Shown: piece by piece, positions 1-10,181 of the stretch
Numbering within the stretch: position 1 is the first letter of the stretch
Layout of the letters: each line of letters begins with the position of its first letter
Source: Protostelium mycophagum
Taxonomy: Eukaryota; Evosea; Variosea; Protosteliida; Protosteliaceae
Length of the DNA: 32,331 nt
NCBI GenBank assembly: GCA_002081555.1
Contig: MZNV01002223.1
Location: forward strand, 1-32,331
Direction of reading: 5' to 3'
Position numbers and translations under genes: made by a program
Notes under the pieces: generated by a model
The model's input: the letters and a program-made list of their open reading frames with translations, nothing else
What the model was told of the DNA's origin: nothing
Database searches by the model: none

Positions 1-93
1 ATTTTTTGGGTTCTTCCTTGTGACATAGAAGAATCCAGTGCCGGCCATGCTCACTAATTTAACCACAATAGCCCCCTTTCCTTTTGGTGCCAT
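1..93 (-). CDS. Mitochondrial ribosomal protein bL33m (5' part, runs off window)
   Basis: The 31 codons read leftwards from an ATG at 91-93 give MAPKGKGAIVVKLVS, then MAGTGFFYVTRKNPKN, open to the window edge. This is the N-terminal half of the L33 family of large-subunit ribosomal proteins, whose signature is a basic start, a short beta strand (IxVKLVS) and the AGTGFFYVTxKNP motif. Family members are about 50-60 residues, so roughly half is present. In eukaryotes a protein of this type acts in the mitochondrial ribosome. No intron is visible in the part seen. The sequence upstream (94 onwards) holds the presumed promoter and 5' leader. The frame is uninterrupted and the match is specific; the missing 3' half is the main uncertainty. 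Confidence 0.85.
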   Translation of the reverse strand, partial: MAPKGKGAIVVKLVSMAGTGFFYVTRKNPKN

Positions 94-953
94 GTCTTCT
101 GATGTGATCTGATATCTGTCTTGGAAACAGCCGTTGTAGATGATCAGATATTAGATCATATTTTTTAAATCCTCATGAACTCAAAACACTCAAAATTCAG
201 GTAAGACCACACAGGAAAGAAGAGAACCAAAACAGCGCCGCACGCACGATATTTCACAAAGATTCTACCACCAGATGATAGAGTGAGGGCCTTTTTGGCC
301 AAGATCGCAATTGGATCCGGTTCACCTTTGGTGATTCACACTCACAAACGAAACGATATTTATTGATAATTTTTATTTGTCTGCCTGCCTTCCTCTATTC
401 ACCCAAATCACAATGAATTCATTCACACTGTTTGTTCTGCCAATATTAGATTTATCGTTGTTTTGTCTTTCTCTCCATTGTATGCCGAGGCGGTCAAAGT
501 GAGTTTGCCATATATGATCTGCAGCAATTGTGTAATTCGTTGGAACATTGCTCCAATTACTTGCTTTATTTCGCACCGCGCTCCACCAGATCTCACACAG
601 ATTACGTCAGTAACAGTTTCAGAAGCTCTGAGCATATAAAATGAAAAATTTTGAAGAGAACCCAATCGCGATTTTTCTTGCTGCTGGTGGATGACATCTC
701 CTTTTTGATTTGCTGCGCAGTCTCACGGTAAAAACCGCGTTGATATGATTACATGAGTAATTCTCCAGCTCATGAAATTGTGTCACAGTTCTTTTTTTAG
801 AACATTCACTCAAGTCGCAACTGATGGTGGCGCCATACACGGTTTGAGATTGTACTTTTTTGATGTGTCAACTCTTTACGGGCCGGTGTCACAAAACCTC
901 CGGCCACGGAACCCCCGTTGTTGTGGCACACAACAAAAATTTATTCCAGAAAC
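94..953. other. Intergenic region between divergent bL33m and ERT1-like gene; no confident gene
   Basis: About 860 bases separate the bL33m start (-) from the first zinc-cluster gene (+). Overlapping minus-strand reading frames exist at 373-576 and 423-665, followed by an AATAAA-like signal near 360, so a small spliced minus-strand gene is possible, but neither translation resembles a family I know. One copy of GTTGTAGA lies at 133-140. The rest looks like promoter and leader sequence. Confidence 0.5.
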
Positions 954-3092
954 ATGACTTCAAGGCCGCCAAACAGCCCACCAACTGTTCTCTCCGGCGA
1001 TGAGCTGATGACAACCTCTTCAGAAAATAATGAGACCGAGGAGAAAGACGAACAAAAAGTGCTAACTGCTTGTGGTAACTGCAAAAAATCTCATGTCGCT
1101 TGTGATATGAGTAAGTGAAAAGGATCATCATTCGAGTCTGATTGATGTCCAGAGCGGCCTTGCCAGAGGTGCATCAACAGAAAGAGGGAGCACAATTGTC
1201 GCGATCCTGAGCGCAAGAAGAGAGGAAGACCTCTCAAAGAAGATCACGACCGTCCAAACACCTCCCCAAATCTGAGGCAAAATAATGCGTATATGATACC
1301 TCAGGTGATGGATGATCATTCGGGGTTACGCCTATCATAGGATCGGGACTCACCTTTTTCAGTACTACGAATCACCTTTTTCCGTCATAAATGGGATGGT
1401 CGACTTAGAAGCAATGTCTCTGCACAGAAGTGCTTCAATCGTGACACCAACAGCTTCGGTGAGATGATCTCTTGAAGTCATGACCGCCACAAACCACTTT
1501 ACGTTCATTTGCATGAACATCACCCAACTTAGAGTTGTGACATGCAGACCTGCACTGCCGTGTACAAAAAATTGAGATTCTTGGTGTAGTAAAATGATTC
1601 TGACTCGTTGTAGACGAGCTCAAGCCCCTGCCAACCCGATTACCCTATGGATCTATCGTAAGTTTCAAATATGTCAACTTGACATAATTCATCCAGATCT
1701 GTCACTCCTGTGGGCCTCTTCTCCTTTTTGGAGCCAGCATTTGACATGGGTAGATTTCCCACATATGGCATCGGTATTTCCATGAGTTTTCAATGAGATT
1801 TTCTTATGATTGTAGATCCAGATCATCCCTACCAGCAGAAAGACACCGCTTGGGAAAGAGAACACATCCAAAATGTTTTGCGTGTCGCCGCAGCGAGGTA
1901 CATATCGGTCCATCTACAACGCTTCAAAGATGAAATTTCACAAAGAATTCGAATTCCACAACGAGACAACTCATGGATACTGAGTTGACGTGTCCGCGAA
2001 AGTCGAAAAAAAACATAACAACAACTTACAGTGGGTTTACAGTGGTTGGTCGGTCCCAGAAACACAAAAGTTTGTTTCCGAAAAATTAACCCAGAAAAAA
2101 AGAATGTTTGACTTCCTCACTGCAGAACAATTGCACCGAATGCGAAGAGAATATGACGACACTCTTCAAGTATTTATTTCTGATTATTCGATTTATTACC
2201 CCGCGGACGGATTTATACAATTTCGAGTGAAAAATAATTGCGGTAACTACCGTTCTGTTGCACGTTAATGTTACCGTGAGACTGCTGATATGTACAAATT
2301 TGTGTCCGCCAATAATATCATCTGTGGGACATATCTTGCACCTCTTTTGGCTGAGAATACTAACCGAAAATAGTCCACTATTGAGAGCGCATCACAAATT
2401 GACGCACCCGCAGTCATATGGACCGAGTCGATTGTCAAATATGTCAATCAGGCATATGTAGACATGACCGGTTTTTCGGAGGAAATTCCGAGTAAACCGG
2501 ACCGAATTATGCTTGCGGAAATGTTCAATTTTAATCCGGACGCGGATGATCAATTTTCTGTAAGAATTTATATTTTTTCTTTCGAAAATTAAAATTGGTG
2601 ACGTCACATAAAAATTGTCGAATTTTCTCAGAAAATACCTTCACTGAATGGATCAGATGATTAAAAGACTTGTGAATTCCACAGCGCCAAGCCACATGAT
2701 CTCTGTACATGTAAATTCATCATATTTTTTTGGACGATTCGAAACACAGCATAAGAGTATTGTTGCAGAACATGTTTTCACGGATTTATGTCACAGCTTT
2801 TTTTAATAAAAAAATATGTATCTAAAAATAGAACCGAAAGGTGACAGATATTTTGTCACTGATGTCAACAGATGGCTGTTTGGGGCAAATTTACTAGAAC
2901 GGATTTGGCAATATCAAAAAAGGTCAACTGTGAAACAGGCCAAGAGACTCTGTACATAGAAGGTGGTTCTCCATGAAATTTCGTCGAAATTTCTGAGAAA
3001 ATTCAGGAACAATGTGTCTCATGGTGAAGAGAGATTTTATGCAGCACCCAACGATTAATTATGCTTTGTTTTTGCCGCGAGTTTTGAAATAA
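954..3092 (+). CDS. Zn2Cys6 zinc-cluster transcription factor with PAS domain (ERT1/RDS2/AcuK-like), copy 1
   Basis: A DNA-binding regulator of the fungal-type binuclear zinc cluster class. From the ATG at 954 the protein carries an acidic Ser/Thr-rich leader, then the cluster ACGNCKKSHVACDM, completed after a 42-nt intron (1111-1152) by KRPCQRCINRKREHNCRDP and a basic RKKRGRP tail. All six cysteines are present with normal spacing. The RKKRGRP tail and the downstream PAS domain match the ERT1/RDS2/AcuK group, which controls gluconeogenic genes in fungi. Further exons lie near 1363-1458, 1614-1657, 1697-1773 and from 1816. A conserved central helix region (2030-2170) and the PAS core (IVKYVNQAYVDMTGFSEEIP, 2430-2490) follow. 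The last exons contain VNCETGQETLYIEG and end MCLMVKRDFMQHPTINYALF..FLPRVLK at a TAA at 3090-3092 that overlaps an AATAAA signal. Introns between 1897 and 2030 and between 2170 and 2890 are approximate. Its paralogue is the next gene, in convergent orientation. Confidence 0.8.
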
Positions 3093-3169
3093 AGGGATAA
3101 CGCTCTACAACTTGAAGATTTCTATTCTGTCAATCTACAACAAATTGGCACCAGAACGACATGATACAT
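3093..3169. other. Short convergent intergenic spacer with two TCTACAAC motifs
   Basis: Only 77 nt separate the stop codons of the two convergent zinc-cluster genes, so their 3' ends must nearly touch or overlap. TCTACAAC occurs twice here, at 3104-3111 and 3134-3141. An AATAAA overlaps the stop of copy 1. Confidence 0.6.
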
Positions 3170-4746
3170 TTAATATCTCAGGATAGCAGGGCTCGGCATG
3201 AATGTGATGTAATTAAGTATTGGTATGTTCATCAGATCTCTAACCACGGTCATGCACATCGAGGCTGTTCAAAGACTAAGAATTCACACAATTGATGTGA
3301 AATTTCAAGGAGATTTCACCTTCCATGTACATCTCTTCGATGCCTGTGAGAGGGTCAACTCTCATCAAGCTGGCCATATGATTCATCTGTGGGTTCCAAA
3401 TACGTAACTGTAATTACGTCATGATGACGTCATCTGGTTTTGAGGTTGCCAGGAACACTTCAATCTGTTGTAGATTTCCTTTCATCTTCTCATCACTCTG
3501 CAGCGCGATCATCTCCGCACAAAACCGAGATATTAAGAAAAAGAAGCGTTGTATACTATTAATACTTACGTATATAGGTAGCATCGTTCGCTTGTCCAAG
3601 AGGTCAGAAGAATACAATTGATCTCTCATTCTCTGTACACGATGTGAATCGCCATTCTCCACGAAATTTCACAGAGATTTCACCTTGACATGTGGTAACT
3701 GTACATCCCCAATGTACATCATTTCTTGCACCAGATTTCTGCTGGGTAAGTTTGGAATTTTCTCTGAAAACCCAGTGAGGTCTATAAATGCTTGATTGAC
3801 ATGTTGCACAATTCCGAAACCACCCCATAGCATAGCAGGGACTGCTGTCTTATCTGATATCATCGTGTACAACTGACACATGTCTTCAGATGTCATCCCT
3901 CGACTGATTCACCTCGATGCATTCGATCAATTGCTGACGCATTGTGGCGGCTTGTGCTCTAGTTAAAAATTTCAAAATCTCTTTCTTTCTGTCCATGCAA
4001 TCTTTCAAAGTCTTCTCGAACAGAGTGTCCTCTAAAGCCAACCACCCCCTGCATCAGCAGCTCAGAATGGGAGAGAGAGATGGAATGAGAGACCTGTGGA
4101 TGGACTGATTGATGAAATTGGACCTGAACTCCTCTTCTTTCGAGTTTCTGGAGTACGGGTTCTTAGGATCCCCTGTGAATGTCTAAGTAATGCAGGTTCA
4201 ATGGCAATCTTCGAAGTTACAATGCTAAATTAGGTTCGATAATTGGAACAGATGAGACGCACAATCAGAGGGTGGGATGATGGAGTACAAATCGTGAATG
4301 AAGAGAAATTCCGGTGGGACCAAGTCATTGCTCACTACTGGGCTGTCAGAGGACGAAGTGTTCAGGATCATCTCTGGTCCATCCGAAGGTGTTATTGGCA
4401 CGATTTCCTGCATAGTGAAGGAATGGGATGGTGTCAGAGCTGTCAATATTGAGGGACTGGGCGTGTCATCTCTATTTGAAAAGTGATCATCAGCTGCCGA
4501 TCTGATTCCGTCTTGGCTTAGAGACAAGATGTCTTCGACTGCAGAGAGCAATCTTTTTTGCGATACAGTGTTACATGTCTCTGTCATCTTCCGTCTTTTA
4601 CATCGCTGACAAGGACGACCTACATTTAATCACAAAGATTCAAACATTATACAAACAATACCTTCATCACATGACAAATGAGACCGTTTGCAATTGTCAC
4701 AAGCAGACGCAACTTTTTTCCTCGAATGTTTTTTGCTTGCGGACAT
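3170..4746 (-). CDS. Zn2Cys6 zinc-cluster transcription factor with PAS domain (ERT1/RDS2/AcuK-like), copy 2
   Basis: Paralogue of the preceding gene on the opposite strand. The ATG at 4744-4746 opens MSASKKHSRKKVASACDNCK, then RSHLSCDEGRPCQRCKRRKM; a 42-nt intron (4620-4661) splits the cluster at the same place as in copy 1. The last cysteine lies in MTETC. A Ser/Thr/Pro-rich linker (4225-4587) follows. The region DTLFEKTLKDCMDRKKEILK then FLTRAQAATMRQQL matches the central segment of copy 1, and the PAS core reads IVQHVNQAFIDLTGFSEKIP. Near the end VDPLTGIEEMYME matches VNCETGQETLYIE of copy 1. The last exon reads MCMTVVRDLMNIPILNYITF, then MPSPAILRY and stop at 3170-3172. The stop lies 77 nt from that of copy 1. 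Residue identity between copies looks moderate, so the duplication is old. Splice sites between 3420 and 3620 are approximate. In fungi such factors bind promoters of gluconeogenic genes; the role here is inferred. Confidence 0.8.
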
Positions 4747-5073
4747 GATTTAGAATCAGATCTTGCTCCCGATCCGATTTCACACGGAGAAATTCGTTTT
4801 TCCGCTTTGGAAACTAACAACGGAATTCCTCAGACAATTCAAGAGTTGAGAAGACACCTGGCAAGTGTCTGTCCATCACCTTCGTCGGCAAGGAGTTTGG
4901 GAAGAAGGAGACTCGTTCTTCTTTATGTGGGTTCTATTGGTGCTGTTGGCGAGCTTGTCTATATCGAAGGCTGGGAGATAAGCTTCCACGATTTTTCCGT
5001 AAAGTTCTGGAGGTGAGTCCATTGCTCATTAGCACAACGTCCCGTCCTTCCTCCAAAGTCCAACAAAACCAAA
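4747..5073. other. Intergenic region upstream of zinc-cluster gene copy 2
   Basis: A plus-strand frame is open from 4678 to 5016 (112 codons), but it overlaps the first exon of the zinc-cluster gene on the other strand and its translation resembles nothing I know. I take it as chance. The stretch is otherwise a presumed promoter and leader for copy 2 and 3' flank of the NFX1 gene. Confidence 0.4.
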
Positions 5074-5458
5074 AAAGCCCAGTCTACAGTGTTGTAGAAC
5101 AATTATGCTTTTGCCTGCATGACTTCTCTCTACAACTCTAAGATTTGAAAATCTAAATGAAACATTAAAATGATATTTTAATTCTCAATTTCAGTCTGTT
5201 GCTCTGCGTCTTCCCAAGACTCTGAGACTTCTTCTACAACGCCTTCTACAACGCCTTCTACAACGTTTTCTGTGTTCTCAAGAAAGCCCAGTCTACATTG
5301 TTGTAGAACAATTATGCTTTTGATTTGAAAATCTAAATGAAACATTAAAATGATATTTTAATTCTCAATTTCAGTCTCTTGCTCTGCGTCTTCCCAAGAC
5401 TCTGAGACTTCTTCTACAACGCCTTCTACAACGCCTTCTACAACGTTTTCTGTGTTCT
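5074..5458. repeat. Tandem duplication of the 3' end of the NFX1-like gene
   Basis: Two near-identical copies lie at 5074-5278 and 5283-5458. Most of the block repeats with an offset of exactly 180 nt; the first copy carries about 29 extra bases near 5113-5141. The second copy contains the true last codons and stop (5358-5360) of the NFX1-like gene plus some 75 nt of 3' flank. The first copy repeats the same coding frame and stop further downstream. Each copy contains three tandem 12-nt units (CCTTCTACAACG) that encode Val-Val-Glu-Gly on the minus strand. Differences are few, so the event is recent. Confidence 0.9.
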
Positions 5459-8400
5459 GGACCTCTTCTTTGCCTTCTTCATCCTCAGAATTTTTTTCCC
5501 GCGCTTTTTCTCGCTCTTCTGCTCTGCGCTCTCTCTTTGACCTCCAAGGTTGTACTACCACTTCATCCGTTGTAGACAGCTCACTGAAAAAATTTCCCTC
5601 GGGAAGAGTGAAGCCGGAGGAGGCGGTGGGGGGAGGGCGGGGTTGCCGGGGGGGAGGGATTTCTGGAGTGTCCGCAGGCTCAGTATCCTTATATTCCTTC
5701 ACGGTAAGAGCATGGGTCCCACCGTTAAGTGCCGTAAACGCTGCACGACGGTTCGCCTTTTGAGGATCAGAATGATCCAAAAATAGAAACAGTTGTAGAT
5801 GGATCGTCACCTGTGTACGGAAAAACAGGAGCGCTGACGAATCGTCGATCCACTGCACAGTCATTGTCGGGTCAATTTCAGTCTTCAAAAATGACAAGAA
5901 ATTCTTCTTGTGCGCGCCACCTCCCACAATATTTCCCACCTTCAAATTTCAAAATCACAATCTTCCCGCCAAACTCTCACCTCCAACGGAAAAGAGGGCG
6001 CGATGTTGACCAAGCTCATCGTGCCGATCGTGAGTTTTCCGGCGCCAAGTCCGAGGGCAGAAGACAGGCTCACTGTTGGCAGAGACGAGTCTTTGCGCCT
6101 GGTGATGATGAGGCGCCTGTTGGGCTCGGGATCTACGGACTCGGTGTCTAAGCCGTAGAAAGGGGCGAGTTCGTGGATGATCTTCCGCTGGACTCTGTCT
6201 AAGACGCCAAAGTCGTGCCTGTTGTGGTGAGATTGGAAGTGGAGGAGTGCAGCGAGATCGTAGTGTGCTTCCTCCGCACATCACGTCACAGTGTTGAAGA
6301 TATCTTTATAACTCACCTGAGACGTCTTGATTTGATGAACTCTTCGATGATCTTCTCAGCCTTCACGATAAAGGCGGGGGAAATTCTACCCAGGTTTTGT
6401 AATTCTTCAGAGTAACGCTTCACCGCTTTTTGGCTGAGTCCAAGAGCCTCCGCAAGCCTCTTGTTCTGCGCTTCTTTTTCGCAGATCTCGTCGCAGATCA
6501 ATTCTCGCGATTTTCCTGCGAATGTCAGAATGACACCCTCGACATTTTTCAGGTCTACAAGTCAGCAGATTGGTGAGCCTATTACCTCCTTCAAAGTCGT
6601 CTTCGCCACCTCTCATGCACTCGGTCTTGAGCGATTTTCTCTTGCACGGACAAGTGATCAAAATCAAACTCTTGCATGGAACCTATTATCTTTTAATCAT
6701 CTACATTTTGATATTTGATTGTAGATATATCACAGATTGAAAGATAAAATGTACCTTTGGACATTCCTGACCAGGATGACAGGGTTGGGAGCAAGGATGT
6801 CCACATAATTCACGTAAAACTCCACAAGGTCCTCCGCACGATGCACCTGGCTCGTCTACAACGTTGTTCTGCTTACAGGGTCCGGAGTGGCAAGAGCGCC
6901 TACAGGTGTGTATGCCACAGGACATTAGCTTTCCGCAGACACGGCCACAGTGGACCTATATCTGTTAGGTTTTCTGCTCGTGTGATAAATTTATTTCAAG
7001 TGTTTTTTTGTGTTTCTGCAAGGCAACAGAAAACTGTGGCGGCACACGGCAAGCCGCAAATCCTCGGAAGAAAAATCATCACCTCATTAATATAGCAAGG
7101 AATATTTCTCCTGAGTTCGTGGCCTCCCACGCACATCTTCTCGCATAGCACGGAACAAGGTGGGCACTTGACTTCGCGGAAATGGCAGCTGTGGCCGTCG
7201 ACGTGGCCGCAAGGTCTCGGCCTGATGCATGTAAAAGTACACTCGGGTAACTTGCTGTTGCAGAGGATGGGTGGTAACACTCGAGTGCGACCGCATTCGC
7301 AGATGTAAGGCTCGTGAGAGGTCACATGACAGGGGGGGCAGACACCGGCGTGACACAACATGTCACAGTGATGTTTTCCACATTTCAGTTTGCGGTTGCA
7401 CAGTTGAGAGCAGATGTGGTTTCCTGTAAACGTCAGCATCTTATTGACAATATTATGCCTCGTTGTAGATGGCATTTCTGAATCTTTCAAGTAGAATGTC
7501 AAACTTTTTTACCTTCAGGATCGAGGCCAGCGGGATCAGCCTTGGCTGAGCTGGGACAACAAACCACACCGCACTGGTGCCTTCCACAATTTCTCTGCAC
7601 TTTACAGTGCTTTCCACACATGACCTTCTCCACTGCGTGAATTCCGTTGACCTACAAAATGAGCTTGTTTTTCCTTGGAGTTTTTTCGCTTACTTGTGAA
7701 CAGATCTTTTTTTGTGAGATGCTGTGACATCTACAAGGCACACTGATGACATTTTCGCAGGGTGGGCATTCTCCATGGTGACAGTTCTGAGAACAATTGT
7801 GCTGGCCACAGGACAATTTCTTGTCGCATTTGTTTGCGCAGCACGGGATGGGGTCGAGGCAGCTCTTACGTGGTGAAGGTAACAAGAAATCTACCGGAAT
7901 TTTCCCGCAAGGACAGTCTTTCACCACCTAGATTTTCCGTCATTTTCCCGATCTACAACGAGCCAAACATACCTGAGGAGACAGCTGGCACGGCGCGCAG
8001 GGTCCGATATGGCATCTCTCTTGGCATTTGTGGTTGCCGCAGGAAAGTTGCTTGTCACATACTTCCCCGCAGGAATAGTGACAAGTCACACCATTGCTTT
8101 TCTGCGGTACACCCTCTCCGCACCTTCTGTCCTCGATGTGTTTGCCGCAGTAGCACCTCTGCTGTTCTGGGACTTGGCAAGGTGCACAAGGTCCGTCATG
8201 ACATGTCATCGCACATCTATGCTTGCCGCAAGACAACATCTGTTGAGATCATTAATATACAATGCCTCGTATGATGAGCTCCTCACCTTATGACAGGCCT
8301 CACCACAAGATTTTTTGTTCTCGCGATCTCCACAGCGAGTTCTGTACTCCAATTTTCCACAGAAGCACTTTTTCAGCGGTGAAAGTGCGCCGCAGGGAGG

Positions 8401-9479
8401 GCAGGCGCCAGGATGACACGGCTCGCTGCAAGTGTGGGGGCAGTCCGTGTCTTTTCGCTTACGGCCACATCTATCCCCGCATGAATGAGGAATATTCGAT
8501 GGGTGGTACTGCGGGTCACGTGCCTGAACTTGTCAGAGATTCCTCAACTTCTAGGTTGTTGTGCGAGAACTTACCTTTTTGCAATAACAAGTGGACGCGA
8601 TTTTCTCGACGTGCACATACTGACAAGCCGGACACCTGAAAGCTTGGCTCTGGTTATTTTTCTCTGGTGCATCAGTGTTCGACTTGGCCCATTTTTTGAT
8701 GCAGAAAATGTGGAAGATCCTGAAGCATTGGTTGCAGTTCCAAATGGCCACTTGTTTTCTGACCACATCACAGCAAATCATACATTCGTATTCCTCCTTT
8801 GTGATTTGTTCCACAACCTTCTCTGTCAGAAAAAATCTCCTCTTGCTGCATGTGTGTTGCCTTTCGTGTTAATTAATGGTCTTTTGTAAAAACCATTATA
8901 TTTCAATACGTGGCGCAAAGCGCCAGACAGTGAAGAAAATCCTCTTAAGGACTTCACCTCTCTTGTAGCCTCGCTGAAAGCATTGAGATCCACGGGGACA
9001 TGCACTGCGGCCGCTTGTCCACGGGCTACCTTCTCTGTCTTGTCGCTCTGCACCTGGTCGGCTTCCTCCTTCTCCGACCATTTCTGTTGTTGTGCCTTGA
9101 CCATCTTTTGAAGGTGGCTACCCACTACGGGTTGGCTGTTCTCATCTGAATTCTTTCTGCCATGAGAGCGACCACCACGGCGTGAATTACCATTGTTATT
9201 ATTATTGTTTGTTGATGAATTGTTGGCGTTCGTATCATTCGTAGGTACGTTGTTACTGTTGCCATTATTCGTTCTGTTGTTATTTTGGCCTGAGGTTGTG
9301 TTATTATTTGTGTATATCACGGTCAGATTACCTCTGCCACGCCCTCTCCCATTTCTGGGCTGTTCTGGGGCGGCGTTCGCCTCATCGTTAGCAGCTGCTC
9401 TTGGTCTTGGTTGTCTTCTTCCCCTGCCTGATCCGCGGGGTGCGCTTGTATTAACATTATCACGAGCCTCGACGTCCAT
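5358..9479 (-). CDS. NFX1: NFX1-type zinc-finger protein with RING and R3H domains
   Basis: Homologue of the NF-X1 nuclear regulators, which combine a RING-type domain, a long run of NF-X1 zinc fingers and an R3H nucleic-acid-binding domain. Exon 1 (8910-9479) starts MDVEARDNVNTSAP, followed by a Gly/Arg-rich and a long Asn-rich low-complexity segment. Exon 2 (8575-8841) carries the RING/PHD-like motif YECMICCDVV..WNCNQC..FHIFCIKKWA..FRCPACQ. Exon 3 (8286-8523) gives IPHSCGDRCGRKRKDTDCPH, aligning with the human protein. Repeated fingers of the type LSCGKHRCAMTCHDGPCAPC follow down to about 6740. The motif ICDEICEKEAQNKRLAEALG (near 6450) and the R3H segment (KIIHELAPFYGLDTESVDPE, PNRRLIITR, near 6070-6190) come next. 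A possible RRM-like tail and an acidic end with repeated VVEG precede the TAA at 5358-5360. About 12 exons, mostly with introns of 31-100 nt. It is divergent from the oligopeptidase gene. Proteins of this family repress transcription or act as E3 ligases; which applies here is not visible. Confidence 0.93.
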
Positions 9480-10181
9480 GGTGTAGAATCTAGAAGATAT
9501 CTGCACTGTCTCTGGAAAAATGTCTTGGGCTTAGTGATCGATGGGCGAATAGGACCGGTCCGTGAAAAATATAAAGGCCGGTCTTATTCTCTTTGTGGCT
9601 CTTGTGTTTAAAAGACCTCCTCTTGAAGGTTCTCGCTTCTGTGTTTTCTGGTGTTGGAAAAGTGTGACACGCGTTTCGGTGAAACGGAAATGATGAAAGG
9701 AAAAATCCGATAATGATAGCGTTGTAGATTGACATATAAAATATAAAATATAAAATACAAGAAATCGTGGATATATCAGCAGAGGAAGATCTGTATGAAA
9801 TATTATGAGACATATTATCAGGCACCGGTGCATAAATTAAATTATTCACAAGTTATAGTCTGCATATTTTTAATAAGTGTGGGGAGACACTCGCAGACGT
9901 CTTATCGTATCATCGCCGTCTCTCAATCATTTTATGGTTTGTTTTCAATCTGACTTACTGCTTTTCACAGACTACGTGTAGTTTGCATCGAAGAATTCCA
10001 AAAATATCATTTTAAATACGCTGTGATTCGCCCAAAAAAATTAAACTGTACTGTCCAATAAGACGAGCTGGTCTATCTGGCTCAGAAACTCTTGACAAAA
10101 TCACGGTCAATCTGCGAAAAAGTGAAGGAGAATTTTTCGGATATTTGAGTTGTCGTCACGTGGTCGAACTCCACAGTTTGA
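9480..10181. other. Divergent promoter region between NFX1-like and oligopeptidase genes
   Basis: About 700 bases lie between the two start codons. I see no convincing gene; minus-strand frames at 9490-9849 have no recognisable content. A short A/T tandem repeat lies near 9735-9760 and one GTTGTAGA copy near 9721. Confidence 0.55.
9733..9762. repeat. Short A/T-rich tandem repeat
   Basis: The unit AAATATA is repeated about three times in the divergent promoter region between the NFX1-like and oligopeptidase genes. It could hold a TATA-like element or be simple low-complexity DNA. Confidence 0.6.

Noticed and set aside
4678-5016. Open 112-codon plus-strand frame as a gene
   Set aside because: It overlaps the first exon of the zinc-cluster gene antisense, has no recognisable domain and lacks the intron pattern of its neighbours.
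5452-5786. Plus-strand Gly/Arg-rich frames
   Set aside because: They are antisense shadows of the Pro-rich and acidic C-terminal part of the NFX1-like protein.
6853-6875. A 21-nt GT..AG segment in the NFX1-like gene that could be a micro-intron ending GTTGTAG; similar 21-nt candidates near 3405 and 21850
   Set aside because: In the NFX1 case the frame is open straight through. In the other two a conventional intron of about 48-51 nt with shifted splice sites also restores the frame. No need for exceptional intron lengths.
9490-9849. Minus-strand frame with hydrophobic stretches upstream of the NFX1-like gene
   Set aside because: A/T-rich promoter DNA readily gives Ile/Tyr/Phe-rich chance frames; no conserved motif and no splice support.
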